Assembly (NCBI RefSeq): GCF_000151665.1
Contig: NW_013171816.1
Coordinates: 67,001 to 131,000, forward strand
DNA length: 64,000 bases
Direction: 5' to 3'
Source of the DNA: Blastocystis hominis
Taxonomy: Eukaryota; Sar; Bigyra; Opalinata; Blastocystidae
Positions 11,831 to 23,300 of the stretch are shown here, one piece after another. The notes under the pieces were generated by a model, which was not told where the DNA came from, did no database searches, and saw nothing but the letters and a program-made list of their open reading frames with translations. Position 1 is the first letter of the stretch, and each line of letters begins with the position of its first letter. Both the position numbers and the translations under genes were made by a program.

Positions 11831-13528
11831 TTATTCTTTGCTTTGGCTCGTGATCAATTGCTGGAACGCTCTCTCCGCGATCGATTTCCACTGTTCTGCC
11901 CGTCATTCGATACAGACAACCCTACCTCCCAGCTCCTTCAGTCGCGCGTTCTCTTTCCGCAGCGCTTCCTCCGCGCTCTCTTTCTTCGACGTCGTCTCGA
12001 CGACCGAGAAGGCCTTGTTTCCCTCTGCGCTCTGCGCGACGCCCACAAAACGACTCGACTCCTCCGCAGATTGGATGGGATTCAAGCACAAAACCGGCTC
12101 GAAGTCGTCGATCTTCGAAATGCGGTATTTCTTCAAAGCACGCACTGGATAGAGCGTGTTTTCGTCTATCCATCAACTCTCCATCTGTCTGTCGCACTGT
12201 CGAACAAAAGCGTGGGGTACGGAATGGCACACAGAAACACAATCGATTTGTCCGATCCATCCTCCTTCCCTCCCAAATTCATCTTCGACGACGCATTGCT
12301 TCCTTTGTACTCTCGCAGCACCTGCATCGTCTCCGCATCCCACACCTGCTCCTCATTCTCCCTTTCATTCACTACCAAAACGCGCCCATCCTGGCCTCCC
12401 GTCAGAACCTTCGAGTCATCTCCTGTGATGCAGCACCTTCACGTCATTCTCTCGCTCCAATCAAACGCGGTGATCGCGCCGGAATGGCCAGAGATCGACG
12501 ACACGCCTTCCTTCCCTGCCAGCACGCTGGATTCCAAAGGGACGCTCAGATCGACGATGTAGATCGCGCCGTCGGCGCCGCCGGCATAGCAGCGATTTTC
12601 TGCGTGATTCATAACGAGCTATTTTGTTAGAAAAAGAGAGTGATACGCAATGGATCGGGGAGGGGGTGGAGATTGTGCAGAGCAGACGATGAGCAAACAA
12701 ACTCCAAATTCGAATGGTTTTGTCCATACTGCTGGAGAGCAGATACACTGCAGATAAACAAAGAGCAAAAGAAAAACTTCCTGAACCAAGTGCGAGATCT
12801 GTTACTCCTAATGCGTGGTCGCTGACTGTCCACAGTGGTTTAATTGCACGGTTCACATCATCCAGACCGCCTATCAACTCTGCTAAATTCCATTGACGGA
12901 TAAGTCCATCCTATCGTTCATGACGGGCAATACACTCACATCACCAGCCGTAATGAGACAACTCATATCTTGAGCGCAACGAATCACAGTCACAGCCTAC
13001 ATAGGTAGCAGTGAACGAATATACCTTGTAATGAACATCTACTATGGAAAGCAAGTCTCCGCTACTGCAGCACCAAACATATCTTGTGAATAACCAAACA
13101 GAAATTATACAGTTTTCCGGAAATACTACCTCCAAACAGGTAAACTCCATCTGGAGAACTACACAGACACGTCATCTTTATAAATTATTCAATATAAAAT
13201 TACACGTTCTCCCGTAGAGTTTCGAAACAAAGGAGCCTGCTTCCCGTACTTCCATGTCGTGATGACTGGCTTTGTTGACTGCATAGAAGACAACAGATTA
13301 GTAGTACTTGAATCGAGTAAATGCTTTGCTGGAATACGCCAATATCGCTATTTCGGTTCGGAATGTTAATCAGAGCAGTGCCTAACTATTCCACAGTCTG
13401 TAAATTCACTTACCATTCTTTATTCCATAATTTTCCTTGAACTCGAAGATGTTACTACAGGAGTGAACATCCCACATATTCAATGTGTTTTCTTTAAGCG
13501 AAGTCGACAATATAACTTCTCGATACAT
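11831..13528 (-). CDS. WDR18/Ipi3-like WD40 protein
   Basis: Start at ATG 13528 (MYREVILSTSLKENTLNMWD), then nine or so exons separated by 28-32 nt introns. WD40 repeats are readable: TCLCSSPDGVYLFGGSISG; CAQDMSCLITAGDDGLIRQW; SSSMDKTIRIWSLFAHRLL; ENRCYAGGADGAIYIVDL; DDSKVLTGGQDGRV. The CYAGGADGAIYIVDL block matches the signature WDR18 segment. A C-terminal coiled coil (ALRKENARLKELGEQWKS, reached through a 30-nt intron at about 11895-11924) ends at TAA 11831. WDR18/Ipi3 belongs to the Rix1/PELP1-TEX10-WDR18 complex, which releases and remodels pre-60S particles with Rea1/MDN1. Length and order fit the family. Exon borders are by eye. Confidence 0.82.
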
Positions 13529-13572
13529 CAAGATAGAATATTTACCAAAATGTCATGCAAACAAACATTGCC

Positions 13573-13580
13573 AACAAACA
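13573..13580 (-). terminator. Polyadenylation element of the Hsp70-like gene
   Basis: AACAAACA on the plus strand reads TGTTTGTT on the minus strand, 14 bases after the TGA at 13595-13597. The predicted cleavage T (13585) is four bases upstream. A second TGTTTGTT lies just beyond, at about 13560-13567. Confidence 0.6.
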
Positions 13581-13594
13581 AGTAACCAAAAAAG

Positions 13595-15166
13595 CTATGA
13601 TACCTGTATTTCTCTTTCATCCAAAACATTGTCTCCTTCCGAAAATGATGTTGTAAGTTTAAAATCACTCTCAAGTCGGAACTTGTATATCAGATCAACT
13701 CTCCTTCCTATCAAAGATTCGTCTTCGATCACCATCTCTCCAACGGGTTCATATGATTCTCCATCAGCACTATTCTCATAGATCATAGCAGTTGCATAGC
13801 CAATATTGTCTTCACTGAGATAATACTTGTATTGTCCTTCTGCTGGAATCTCACTTCCCGCTTTTATCATGCATCTATAACGGCCAGGACGCGTGCTGAT
13901 ATAGACATCACGTGTAGCACACTCCGTTATAGTAACATCCATGATGTCTCTACTTGCGATAAACAGAGCTGCACCGCTAGCCACACATTCAGAACAGTTT
14001 ACAGCACGCGAAATTTTATCTTGACCGAACTCATTACATAAAGCGTCATAAACAAACGGGATTTGACTCGATCCTCCTACCATCACAATATAAGAAATGT
14101 TATTCATATCCATACTGATATCAGAAAGACAAGCACGCACGGTTTGAAGTGTAGAATTGATATGATTTTCAATAAGACTGTTAAATGTTGTACGATCTAT
14201 CGCAAATGTCATATCCTGCTCATCAATATCTTCCTCTTCTTCGATTTGAGTTCCGTTTTTAGATTTCTTGTACAGAGATTTAAAGTACTGACCAATATCG
14301 ATTTCAGTTAAAGATTCAGATGTGAGCCGAGTCTTGGCTTCACAGCATTGATCGAGCAATAACATTTGAGCTCGAATAAATTTAGCATCATTTCTTTCAT
14401 TGTCAGTTTCAGGTAATAGATATTCGTCTATATCTTCTCGGAATCTCCGATTTACCCAATGTAGAATTTCCATATTGAATTTTTCTCCTCCAATATCAAT
14501 GTTCCCATTCCATTTTAATACTTTGTAGTGTCGATTTTCAATCTTTAGTATGGAAGCATCAAAAGTACCTCCTCCTAAATCATATACAAGTATGTAGCCA
14601 TCGTTAATCTTATTTTCGATACTATAAGATACAGCAGCAGCTGCTGGTTCAGTAACAAACTTTATGTTACAATTGATTCCAGATATATCCACTACTGTAT
14701 GCATGGACATTTTTTGTTGAATAGAATAGGCAGCAGGAAGTGTGATGCAATACTCAATGGTATCACCTTCAGCAATCACTAGCATCTTCTTGTGGATCCA
14801 TTTCAATATTTCAGAACAAACCATTTCGGGAGAAATGGGATAATCACGAGAAGGAACAGAAAACGCATATTTTCCTTTATTATTTATCACATTTGCTCTG
14901 CATGATAACTCAACATTCTTCTTATAATCCTCGTCGTAGTCTTTACCAAATAAACGTTTCCAATTCATAACAACTTTCCCTTTTGCGATATCCCCTGCTC
15001 TCAGTGCTGAAGCGCCCACAAGCACAGATCCATCGTCTCGGTAATTAACCACAGAAGGAAAAGCATGTTTTCCGTCATCCATGGTTAAGACCTTCATAGT
15101 TCCATTCTTCAAATAATATACACAGCAGAATGATGTTCCTAAATCAATTCCACAGTAAATCGTCAT
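13595..15166 (-). CDS. Divergent intronless Hsp70-like protein
   Basis: A single 523-codon ORF. The actin-like ATPase domain is clear: phosphate-1 loop DLGTSFCCVYY at residue 7, phosphate-2 loop VYDLGGGTFDASIL near 195, EPAAAAVSY near 175, and adenosine motif MVGGSSQIPF near 365. Only about 115 residues of beta-type substrate-binding region follow, and the C-terminal helical lid is missing; canonical Hsp70s have about 600-650 residues. No EEVD-type or KDEL tail. It has no introns and is clearly AT-richer than its neighbours, both unusual here, so it may be horizontally acquired or a retro-copy. Its role as a chaperone is inferred from the fold alone. It is tandem with WDR18, which starts 67 bases after its stop. 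Confidence 0.85.
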   Translation of the reverse strand: MTIYCGIDLGTSFCCVYYLKNGTMKVLTMDDGKHAFPSVVNYRDDGSVLVGASALRAGDIAKGKVVMNWKRLFGKDYDEDYKKNVELSCRANVINNKGKYAFSVPSRDYPISPEMVCSEILKWIHKKMLVIAEGDTIEYCITLPAAYSIQQKMSMHTVVDISGINCNIKFVTEPAAAAVSYSIENKINDGYILVYDLGGGTFDASILKIENRHYKVLKWNGNIDIGGEKFNMEILHWVNRRFREDIDEYLLPETDNERNDAKFIRAQMLLLDQCCEAKTRLTSESLTEIDIGQYFKSLYKKSKNGTQIEEEEDIDEQDMTFAIDRTTFNSLIENHINSTLQTVRACLSDISMDMNNISYIVMVGGSSQIPFVYDALCNEFGQDKISRAVNCSECVASGAALFIASRDIMDVTITECATRDVYISTRPGRYRCMIKAGSEIPAEGQYKYYLSEDNIGYATAMIYENSADGESYEPVGEMVIEDESLIGRRVDLIYKFRLESDFKLTTSFSEGDNVLDEREIQVS

Positions 15167-15267
15167 AAATAGATAAAAATGGATTTGGTTTATATATTAT
15201 TATTACTAGCTATAACTGGGTGTTTACTATTGAGTCCTATCAGTTAATATTCTTTTTATTCTTTTTA

Positions 15268-15293
15268 CTATTATTATTATTATTATTATTATA
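15268..15293. repeat. TTA trinucleotide microsatellite
   Basis: About eight TTA units lie in the 222-nt gap between the Hsp70-like start (15166) and the prohibitin stop (15389). No gene is seen in this gap. Confidence 0.8.
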
Positions 15294-15365
15294 GCCTATG
15301 CGGATTCTATCATCCTAACGAGTCTATAGATACTCACGCAAATTAAAAAAAACACATTATAAGCA

Positions 15366-15373
15366 AACAAACA
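15366..15373 (-). terminator. Polyadenylation element of prohibitin-2
   Basis: Minus-strand TGTTTGTT lies 16 bases after the TAA at 15389-15391. The predicted cleavage T is 15378, four bases upstream of the element. Confidence 0.6.
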
Positions 15374-15388
15374 CGAAAATCCCATACT

Positions 15389-16500
15389 TTACCAAGCCAT
15401 TTCTGTCTCCGCTTTTGCCTCGGCCTTCGCTTCAGCAGAAGCTTCATTATTCGTTTCTAGCGACATTCGTCTACACCTCATTCCCCTTCTCTCTCCCCTA
15501 CTCATAGGCTCCAGTATCGCTCATCACGTTCAACAGCAGCGATTCTGCAGACAAATACACACGGTTGTTCGATCTGGCGATCGTGGCTGCAATCTCCTTC
15601 GCGGCCTGCACACCTCACTCCCTTCCTTCGCCCCTACATCAATGCGACGCAGCTCGATGAATCCCGGGTAGTTCTTCATGGCCTCTCCGATCAGCTTTGC
15701 CGATCTGGCCTCTCCCTCTGCGTGAATAATCGTGGATTTCTTGTCCTGCTTCGCCTGCTCCACCACGTACTTCGCGCGCTCCGCCTCCTGCTGGGCTGCA
15801 TCTCATACAACGCACTTGCGTCCTACCGACCTGCTTGGCTTCGACGGCGTTGGTGAACTCACGGCCGAAAGCCAAATCGATAATGGCCACATCATCGATG
15901 ATGATGCCGAACTCGCGGCCTCGCTCGATCAGATTGCGCTGGATTAAACGGCTGACTTGCTCTCGCTGAGTCAGAAGGGCAGAGGCGTTGAACTGGGCGA
16001 TCACTTGCTTCAGGACTTCGTTCACAATGGAGGGCATCACACGCTCGTTCCAGTCTACGCATGAAGTGCGAAACCAAAAGATACTCAGACCAAGCTCCTT
16101 GTATGTGTTTGGAAGGACCTCAATCGAGGGATGGCACAGAACTCGAAGAGAGATGTTCACCATCTGCAGATCTGGAAGTCAGTTAAAAGGGCATGTACAA
16201 ACCTCTTGTTCCAGTAAGAGAAGTCATTGTTCTGGGCTGCGTACGGATATCGTACTTGTAGACACGCTGGAACCAAGGAATCAGGAAGTGAGTTCCTTCA
16301 GGAATAATCTTATTCTGAATACCGCCAATACGGTTGTAGATAACACCACGGTGACCAGAATCAACTAAAAGAGGTAAGAGACGAAAACGAAAAACAAAAA
16401 ACTTACTGTTGTAAAGGGACTCATAACCAATCCAACAAACTAAACCGGTAGCTACACCATACTTCAGCACCTTTCCAAGAGCATTCACGGCTTGAGCCAT
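15389..16500 (-). CDS. PHB2: Prohibitin-2
   Basis: Start at ATG 16500 ([15 protein letters not shown]), followed by a short hydrophobic N-terminal anchor. The SPFH/prohibitin core is near-identical in pattern to PHB2: [72 protein letters not shown], then the coiled coil ([19 protein letters not shown]). Introns of about 30 nt interrupt it, including 32 nt before [20 protein letters not shown] and a 31-nt intron (about 15468-15498) that skips a TAG after SDTGAYE. The reading then continues to [14 protein letters not shown] and TAA 15389, a small acidic/Ala tail. PHB2 forms inner-membrane ring complexes with PHB1 in mitochondria; in this organism that means the mitochondrion-related organelle. 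A 5'-UTR intron just before the ATG is possible. Confidence 0.9.
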
Positions 16501-16748
16501 CTACAAGACCTTTGTTAGAGAAATCCAATGCATTAAACGAGCAGCGAGAAGGAGCACAACCTACAATGATAATAGACTGAACAGACCTCGAATATGAGAC
16601 AAAGGAGAAATAATGCAAATAGTAAAGTAGTGCTTGATAACTATGCGCCCCTGTTCTTTTTCGATTATTCTTGCAAAGAACAAACAGTTCTAATCTGTTC
16701 GTTTGCTTTTTGACTAGAGTGAAACACAGAGAGCATCCGTGAACTGTG

Positions 16749-18629
16749 ATGTTGCCTCTATTACGCGGACTTCGATATTCTTCAAAGCGTTCTCTGCGAT
16801 ATGCATCTACAGTGCTTTCAAGTAGTGTGGATGTGTTATCCGAGGACTTTAAGGTATCTCTACTCTTTTCTTGCTTATCAGACTAATTCCGAGTGGAACA
16901 AATCATTGGAAACGGAATATTTAACTCTTCTTCAAAAGGTGGTCAAGGGTGTGCATTTTCTGCAACTCTTACTGTAGGCGGCGATGAAAAGTCGATCGCA
17001 AAGCACCGGAAACGAGGCAAGATGCTGCCTCGTGAGCGAATCGGAAGTTTGTTAGATATTGGCTCTCCGTTTTTGGAGCTCTCTTCTCTCGCTGGAGAAG
17101 GACTCTACAAGGAGGAAGTGGCAAGCGGTGGGATCGTGACAGGAATTGGCCAGATTCACGGGTATTTTGCTTTGTGTTCGTATTCTCCAGTCACCAGTGC
17201 ATGATCGTAGCGAACGATGCCACCGTCAAGGGTGGAACGTACTACCCCATCACAGTCAAAAAGCATCTGCGAGCCCAAGAAATCGCCGAGCAAAACAATC
17301 TTCCCTGTATCTACATGGGTACTCCTCTCTCTTTTCCTTTTTTTCTCATCCTAGTCGATTCGGGCGGCGCCAATCTCCCCACCCAAGCGGACGTTTTCCC
17401 CGATCGCGACCATTTCGGCCGCATTTTCTACAACCAGGCCACCATGTCCGCCAAGAAAATCCCCCAGATCTCCATCGTACGTCCTTTCACCTCTTCTTCT
17501 TTACCCTCTCAGGTCTTCGGCTCCTGCACCGCGGGAGGCGCCTACGTTCCCTGCATGTCGGACCAGACCATCATGGTCCGCGGGAATGGAACCATCTTCC
17601 TGGGCGGTCCGCCTCTGGTCAAAGCGGCCACAGGCGAAGAGATCTCAGCGCAAGACCTGGGCGGCGCGGACGTGCACTCGCGTCTGAGCGGCGTGACGGA
17701 CTACGTGGCGGATTCGGAGCGCGAGGCGTGCGATCTCTGCCGCGAAATCATCCAGCACTGCAATCTGAAGCCGAGCGCCGCGTTCTCGGAGACGCCAGCG
17801 GAGGAGCCGCTGTTTGACTGCGCGGAGATCGCGGGGATCATTCCGAAGGACACGAAGAAGAGCTTCGATGTGCGGGAACTCATCGCGCGGATCGTGGATG
17901 GAAGCCGATTTTTGGAGTTCAAGAAGGAGTTCGGACCGACGATGGTGACCGGCTTCGCGTCGCTGTACAATATGCCGCTGGGGATCGTAGCGAATAACGG
18001 CATTCTCTTCTCCGAATCGACGTTGAAAGCGGTGCACTTCATCGAGCTGTGCTCGCAGCGCAAAATCCCGATTCTCTTCCTTCAAAACATCACGGGATTC
18101 ATGATCGGAAGCGAGTACGAGCGCCAAGGCATCGCGAAGCACGGTCGTGATCTTCCAGGCGTTCGATCTAGGCGCGAAGCTCGTCAACGCGGTCTCCACC
18201 ACGCAGTCTCCGAAGATCACTCTCATCGTTGGCGGCAGTTACGGCGCTGGGAACTACGGAATGGCGGGCCGCGCCTTCTCGCCGCGTTTTCTGTACATGT
18301 ATCCGAATAGTCGGATTTCGGTGATGGGCGGAATGCAGGCGGCGACGGTTCTGAGCACGGTGAAGCGCGATGCGATCGAGCGGAGAGGTGAGAATGGAGG
18401 AGAAGGGCGAGGCGTAGGCGGGACGTGGAGCGCGGAGGAGGAAGAAGCGTTTAAGAAACCGATTCTGGAGAAATACGATCGAGAAAGTCGGTATTTGTAC
18501 AGCACGGCGCGGCTGTGGGACGACGGCGTGATTCCGTACAAAGACACGCGACGAGTGCTGGGACTGAGTCTGGCGGCGGTGCACAATCGCGAGATTGCGG
18601 ATACGGAGTTCGGGCTGTTCCGCATGTAG
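16749..18629 (+). CDS. MCCC2: 3-Methylcrotonyl-CoA carboxylase, beta subunit
   Basis: ATG 16749 opens a Ser/Arg-rich presequence ([20 protein letters not shown]) typical of mitochondrial targeting. The carboxyltransferase core follows across introns of 28-36 nt: [139 protein letters not shown], ending FGLFRM and TAG 18627. The PDRDHFGR and tail motifs distinguish MCC-beta from propionyl-CoA carboxylase beta. The enzyme transfers CO2 from biotin on MCC-alpha to 3-methylcrotonyl-CoA in leucine breakdown, in the organelle matrix. No MCC-alpha gene lies in the window. It converges on the Sec14-GOLD gene with 50 bases between ends. Confidence 0.93.
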
Positions 18630-18659
18630 AGAAAAAAGAAGGGTTGGGTTGGGTTGGAT

Positions 18660-18674
18660 TGTTTGGCACAAACA
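18660..18674. terminator. Back-to-back polyadenylation elements
   Basis: TGTTTGGCACAAACA: plus strand TGTTTGG (18660-18666) serves MCCB, with a T at 18655 four bases upstream. Minus strand TGTTTGTG (18674-18667) serves the Sec14-GOLD gene, with the in-frame T at 18679 four bases upstream. Confidence 0.7.
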
Positions 18675-18678
18675 CACG

Positions 18679-20017
18679 AATGAATATCTATCATTCCCAG
18701 GACCACTTTGCTGGCCAGCCACGAGAAGGAGTTATCAAAAAAGAACGAGATCGTTCCGTCCTCCGACACGGTGAAGCTTCCCTTGTGGTTCGTGATTCGC
18801 TCGCCTTTGTACACTTCCTGCTCCTGCTCGCTCCCGTTCGCCTTGAACCGCACGATATTGTTGATGTTTCCACTCTCCAGGGTCCAGTGCCACTCCACGA
18901 CGCTCCCTGCCTTCACCTCGACCGGCATCGTGAAGAACTTCGAAACGGGGATCTGCATCGCACGCCTCGCTCATTCCTTCCTACCTTGAAGTTCTCCTCG
19001 TTCTTCAAGCAGCACAAGCAGCCTTCCTCACAATGGCAAATTCCTCCCAGATACGCCTAGACATCGTCAAACGATTTCAATCCAAACAGGGAGGTTCTGG
19101 ACAGGGATGTACTTGTAGAGCTCTTCTTGATAGTCGCCCTTGAGAATCGTGAACTTGTTCACGGTGCGGGGATGCATCATGGGCTTGGCGATCGACCACA
19201 GCGAGGAGAAGATTCCGGGAGCGTTCGTGATGAAGGACTTGTGCATTGTTTCGGGGTAGTTGTGCGAAGTCACCGACGACATCGCCTTCATATACTTGAT
19301 GAGCGTTCTACACGTCAATCCGCACGATCGTGGAAACGGAGAAATCATGTGCATGCCGACGCCTTTCAAGTCCTGGATGCAGCACAGACGCTGAAGCTTG
19401 CCTGTCTCCGCGCTGAGCTTGTTGAGCAGGTAGATACGCCACTCCAGGGTGTAGATATTGTAGTCGATCCACTCCTCGATCGGACGAGAAATGATTCCGT
19501 TCACATTCACCGATCCCAGAAGACGAATGTCGATGAAGTGGCCTTCCTTGTCTTCCTTGTGGTGATAACTCGTGTGGAACAAGCTGCGCATTACGGGAAG
19601 AATCAAAATAAGAACGGTTCAAATACATCGGCGTAAGGAACCTTGTGAATATCGAAATTCACTTCCTTCACCTTCTCAAAATAGGCGTCCACGTTCTGCT
19701 CCTTTCTCCAAATAAGCATCTTACGAAAAGCTTCTGTAGCCTCGTCAATGTTAAACTACGTCCTTACTTCAATTATACAAGCCATCCTACCATGAATCCC
19801 CGCACAAAGCGCAATAATTCGATATCACAAGTAATGTAGTCGGGATAATTGTACGAATCAAGTAGATCCTGGCTTCTTCTCCGGAGTTCATTGATGTACT
19901 CCATTTTCTGAGGAGAAATAGGGTTCACATCAAACGACATCAGCTCGTCTAGGGGATCAACTTCCTACTGAGTGTCCTACCTCGCTCCTCTTGGGTGCAC
20001 TGCTCTAACGTTTTCAT
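18679..20017 (-). CDS. Sec14-like lipid-transfer protein with GOLD domain; stop probably made by poly(A)
   Basis: Start at ATG 20017 (MKTLEQCTQEERDELMSFD, first intron 32 nt). CRAL-TRIO N-terminal helices (DIELLRFVRGF; ATEAFRKMLIWRKEQ) precede the CRAL-TRIO lobe (KEGHFIDIRLLGSVN; LCCIQDLKGVGMHM; NYPETMHKSFITNAPGIFSS; MHPRTVNKFTIL). A C-terminal beta-rich GOLD-like domain follows (GSVVEWHWTLESGNI; SEDGTISFFFDNSFSWL). This is the SEC14L-type layout: phosphoinositide/lipid exchange at Golgi or endosomal membranes. After KVVLGMIDIH no stop is encoded before the minus-strand TGTTTGTG at 18674-18667; the open frame would run about 400 bases antisense into MCCB. The T at 18679 is codon position 1 and lies four bases before the element, so cleavage there plus poly(A) gives TAA. 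Confidence 0.82.
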
Positions 20018-20381
20018 TTTTTATAAATAATCTTTGAAAGTGTATCCACAAGAAAAATTGGGTCGTTTTCTGCCATCCTACGTCGCTGCATAACGTTTTA
20101 AACGAAGGGATATCGTGTTTTTTCTGCGTGCTTTCTTTTATTGTGATCGATTCGTAATGAATATTTGTTAACGATGCAATGCGCAATCCTTTTTTCCATC
20201 ACCTTGTTATTTGGTTACACGCTCTGCAGTGTTGCCCATGCTTTTCCACCCATTTCAAATGGTTCTACGCATAATTCTAGGAATATTCGCTCTTTACTCG
20301 TCACCCAGAATTTAGCTCTTTCGTTTATTCTCACTCGAAATTGTCTTTTAGTTTGCGAATACTAATTTTACTGAAATATCA
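20018..20381. other. Divergent promoter region with a small signal-peptide-like ORF
   Basis: This 364-nt gap separates the starts of the Sec14-GOLD gene (-) and RPA135 (+). On the plus strand an ATG at 20174 opens about 64 codons ending at 20365; the N-terminus reads MQCAILFSITLLFGYTL, like a signal peptide. It could be a small secreted protein or chance in AT-rich DNA. Nothing else is seen. Confidence 0.3.
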
Positions 20382-23300
20382 ATGAGTGAGAGTAAATACA
20401 GTCCAAGACCTACAGTGCCCCAAGTGATTCGTTTGTCCACCCAGTAACTCGATAGACATATGCAAATACACCGTCTCGAGTACCCGGTTCGATTCCAAAA
20501 GAGGACTCGGAGCGATTAAAGGTGGGACGCTATTGTGGCTGATAATTTGTATAGGATTTGGTACGCTTCCACATTGAGTCATACAATTTCATGCTGGACA
20601 AGGGTTTGTCTCTCGCCGTCCGCGATATCTTCCCTCTGGAGGTTTCTACGCTGCATTCCATTGATTCTAGGTCGAGAACCCGGATAACAAACAGGTCCTC
20701 CGTATTTGGATCCAGGATGTGAAGATCGGCTATCCAATCAAGGAGGATGGCTCGAGCGAGACGCGTCTCCTCCCTCACGAGTGTCGAGAGCGTGGAATCT
20801 CGTATATCTCTGTCCCATTCCTCATTTTCAGCTACACCTCCCCTCTCATCGCGTATGTCGCTCATCAAGTGAATGACGGCCAAATCGTGGTTACTGAGCG
20901 AAACTTGGGCCAGCTGCCCATCATGGTGGGCTCGAACCGCTGCCACCTGAGCCGGATGACGCCAGCGGAGCGCGTGAATTGCGGCGAAGAAGTGTACGAG
21001 CTGGGCGGCTATTTCATCTGCAACGGGCTGGAGCGAATGATCCGCTTGCTGCAAGTGACGCGTCGGCACATCATCGTGGCGCTGGACCGTCCGTCGTTCA
21101 CGAAACGAGGCCCGGAGTACACGTCGCTGGGCTGCCAGATGAAGTGCGTGCGCGAGGACATGTCCTCGATGACGGTGACGCTGCACTATCTCCGCGATGG
21201 CCGCTGCACGCTGCGCTGGTTCATCCGCAAGCAGGAGTTCCTCGTGCCGGTGGTGCTGATCCTGAAAGCGCTGAAGGACTGCTCGGACCGCGAGATCTAC
21301 GAGCAGCTGATGCGGGGCGACTCGAACAACACGTTCCTGAGCGATCGGCTGGAGCTGCTGCTGCGCGAGAGCAAGAACATGCACTTGTAGGAGTGAGGGA
21401 GCGGATCGAGCGCAGAACCACGCGGCGCGAGTGCTTGGCGTATTTGGGCTCGCGGTTCCGCATCCTGCTGTACATGTCGTCGCGGTACAGCGACGTGGAG
21501 GTGGGCGAGGAGCTGCTGAAGCGGTACATCCTGGTGCATCTGAAGTCGAACGAAGCGAAGTTCGCGCTGCTGCTGGAGATGATCAGCAAGCTCTACAAGC
21601 TCGCCAACAAGGAAATCCCGCCCGACAACGCCGATTCGCTCATGAACCACGTCTCCTTTCTGTTTTTTGGGGTGATGCGTAGGAGCTCCTGCTCGGCGGC
21701 CACTTGATGTGCATGTTCCTCAAGGAGAAGCTCGAGGAGTTTTTGATCGGCGTGCGCCAGAACATCGCGCGCGAAGTCGATCGGCACAAGGAGAAGATCG
21801 ACCTCTACGACACGGCGTGGATCAAGAAGGCGCTGGACCGGCAGTCCGACATCGGCAAGAAGGCCTACTATCTCCTCGCCACGGGCAATATCATCTCCTC
21901 CACAGGACTCGATCTCCAGCAGGCCGCGGGCTACACGATCGTCGCCGAGAAGCTCAACCACTGGCGCTACCTCTCCCACTTCCGCTCCGTGCACCGCGGC
22001 CAGTTCTTCACCGAGATGAAGACCACGCAGCCGCGCAAGCTGCTCCCCGACTCCTGGGGCTTCCTCTGCTGCGTGCACACGCCCGACGGCGCGCCCTGCG
22101 GCCTGCTGAACCACCTCACCGCCACCTGCTCCATCACCACCGACGTCGTCCCCGCCCCCCAGCTCGCGCGGCTCTGCCAGGCGCTGGGCCTGGTCCCCGC
22201 CGACTCCCCGCTCGTCTACGGCAACCACTACGTCCCCGTGTTCTTCAACGGCCAGCTGCTCGGCCGCGTCCTCGCCGCCCAGGCCGCCGCCTTCTGCGAC
22301 CAGCTCCGGCTGCTCAAGCTCGACGGGGCCAAGCTCCCCGCCTGCCTGGAGATCGTGTGCGTCCCCGCGGGGGAGCAGGGCGGTCCGTGGCCGTGCGTGT
22401 ACCTGAGCACGGACGCGGCGCGCATGCAGCGGCCGGTGCGGCACCTGGGAACCGGAAAGACGGAGTGGATCGGTCCGCTGGAGCAAGTGTACCTGGAGAT
22501 CGCGTGCGTGGAGGAAGATATCCGGAAGGGCGTGACGACGCACATCGAGGTCTCGCCGGCGAACATGCTGTCACTGATCGCGTCGCTGACGCCGTTCTCG
22601 GACTTCAACCAGAGTCCGCGCAACATGTACCAGTGCCAGATGGGGAAGCAGACGATGGGCACGCCGGGGCTGTCCTGGACGCACCGCACCGACACCAAGA
22701 TGTACCGTCTGCAGACGCCGCAGGCGCCGATCGTGCACAACGCGCTGTACCGAGAGTTCCTGTTCGACTCGTACCCGCAGGGCATGAACAGCGTGGTGGC
22801 GGTGATCAGCTACACGGGCTACGATCTCGAGGACGCCATGATCCTCAACAAGTCCTCCTTCGAGCGCGGCTTCGCCCACGCCTCCGTCTACAAGAGCCAC
22901 GACATCGACCTCGTCGACCCCAAGGACCCCGCCACCAAGTCCCTCATCTTCAAGCGCCCCCCGCGGGAGGCCATCGCCTCCAGCAACCCCTCGGCGCTGC
23001 GGCTGGACCCCGACGGACTGCCGCCGATCGGTCTGTTCGTGCAGAAGGGCGACGCGATCTGCGCGGTGTACAACACGGAGACGGGGAAGACCTCGCTGCG
23101 CTTCCACGACTCCTCGGAGCCCGCGTACGTGGACGAGGTCCGCATCCTCGACGGCGACCCCGCGCTGGGCGTGCAGCGCGTGAACATCAAGTTCCGGTAC
23201 AACCGCAACCCGGTGGTGGGCGACAAGTTCTCCTCGCGGCACGGGCAGAAGGGCGTGCTCTCCGTGCTGTGGCCGCAGATCGACATGCCCTTCACCGCCT

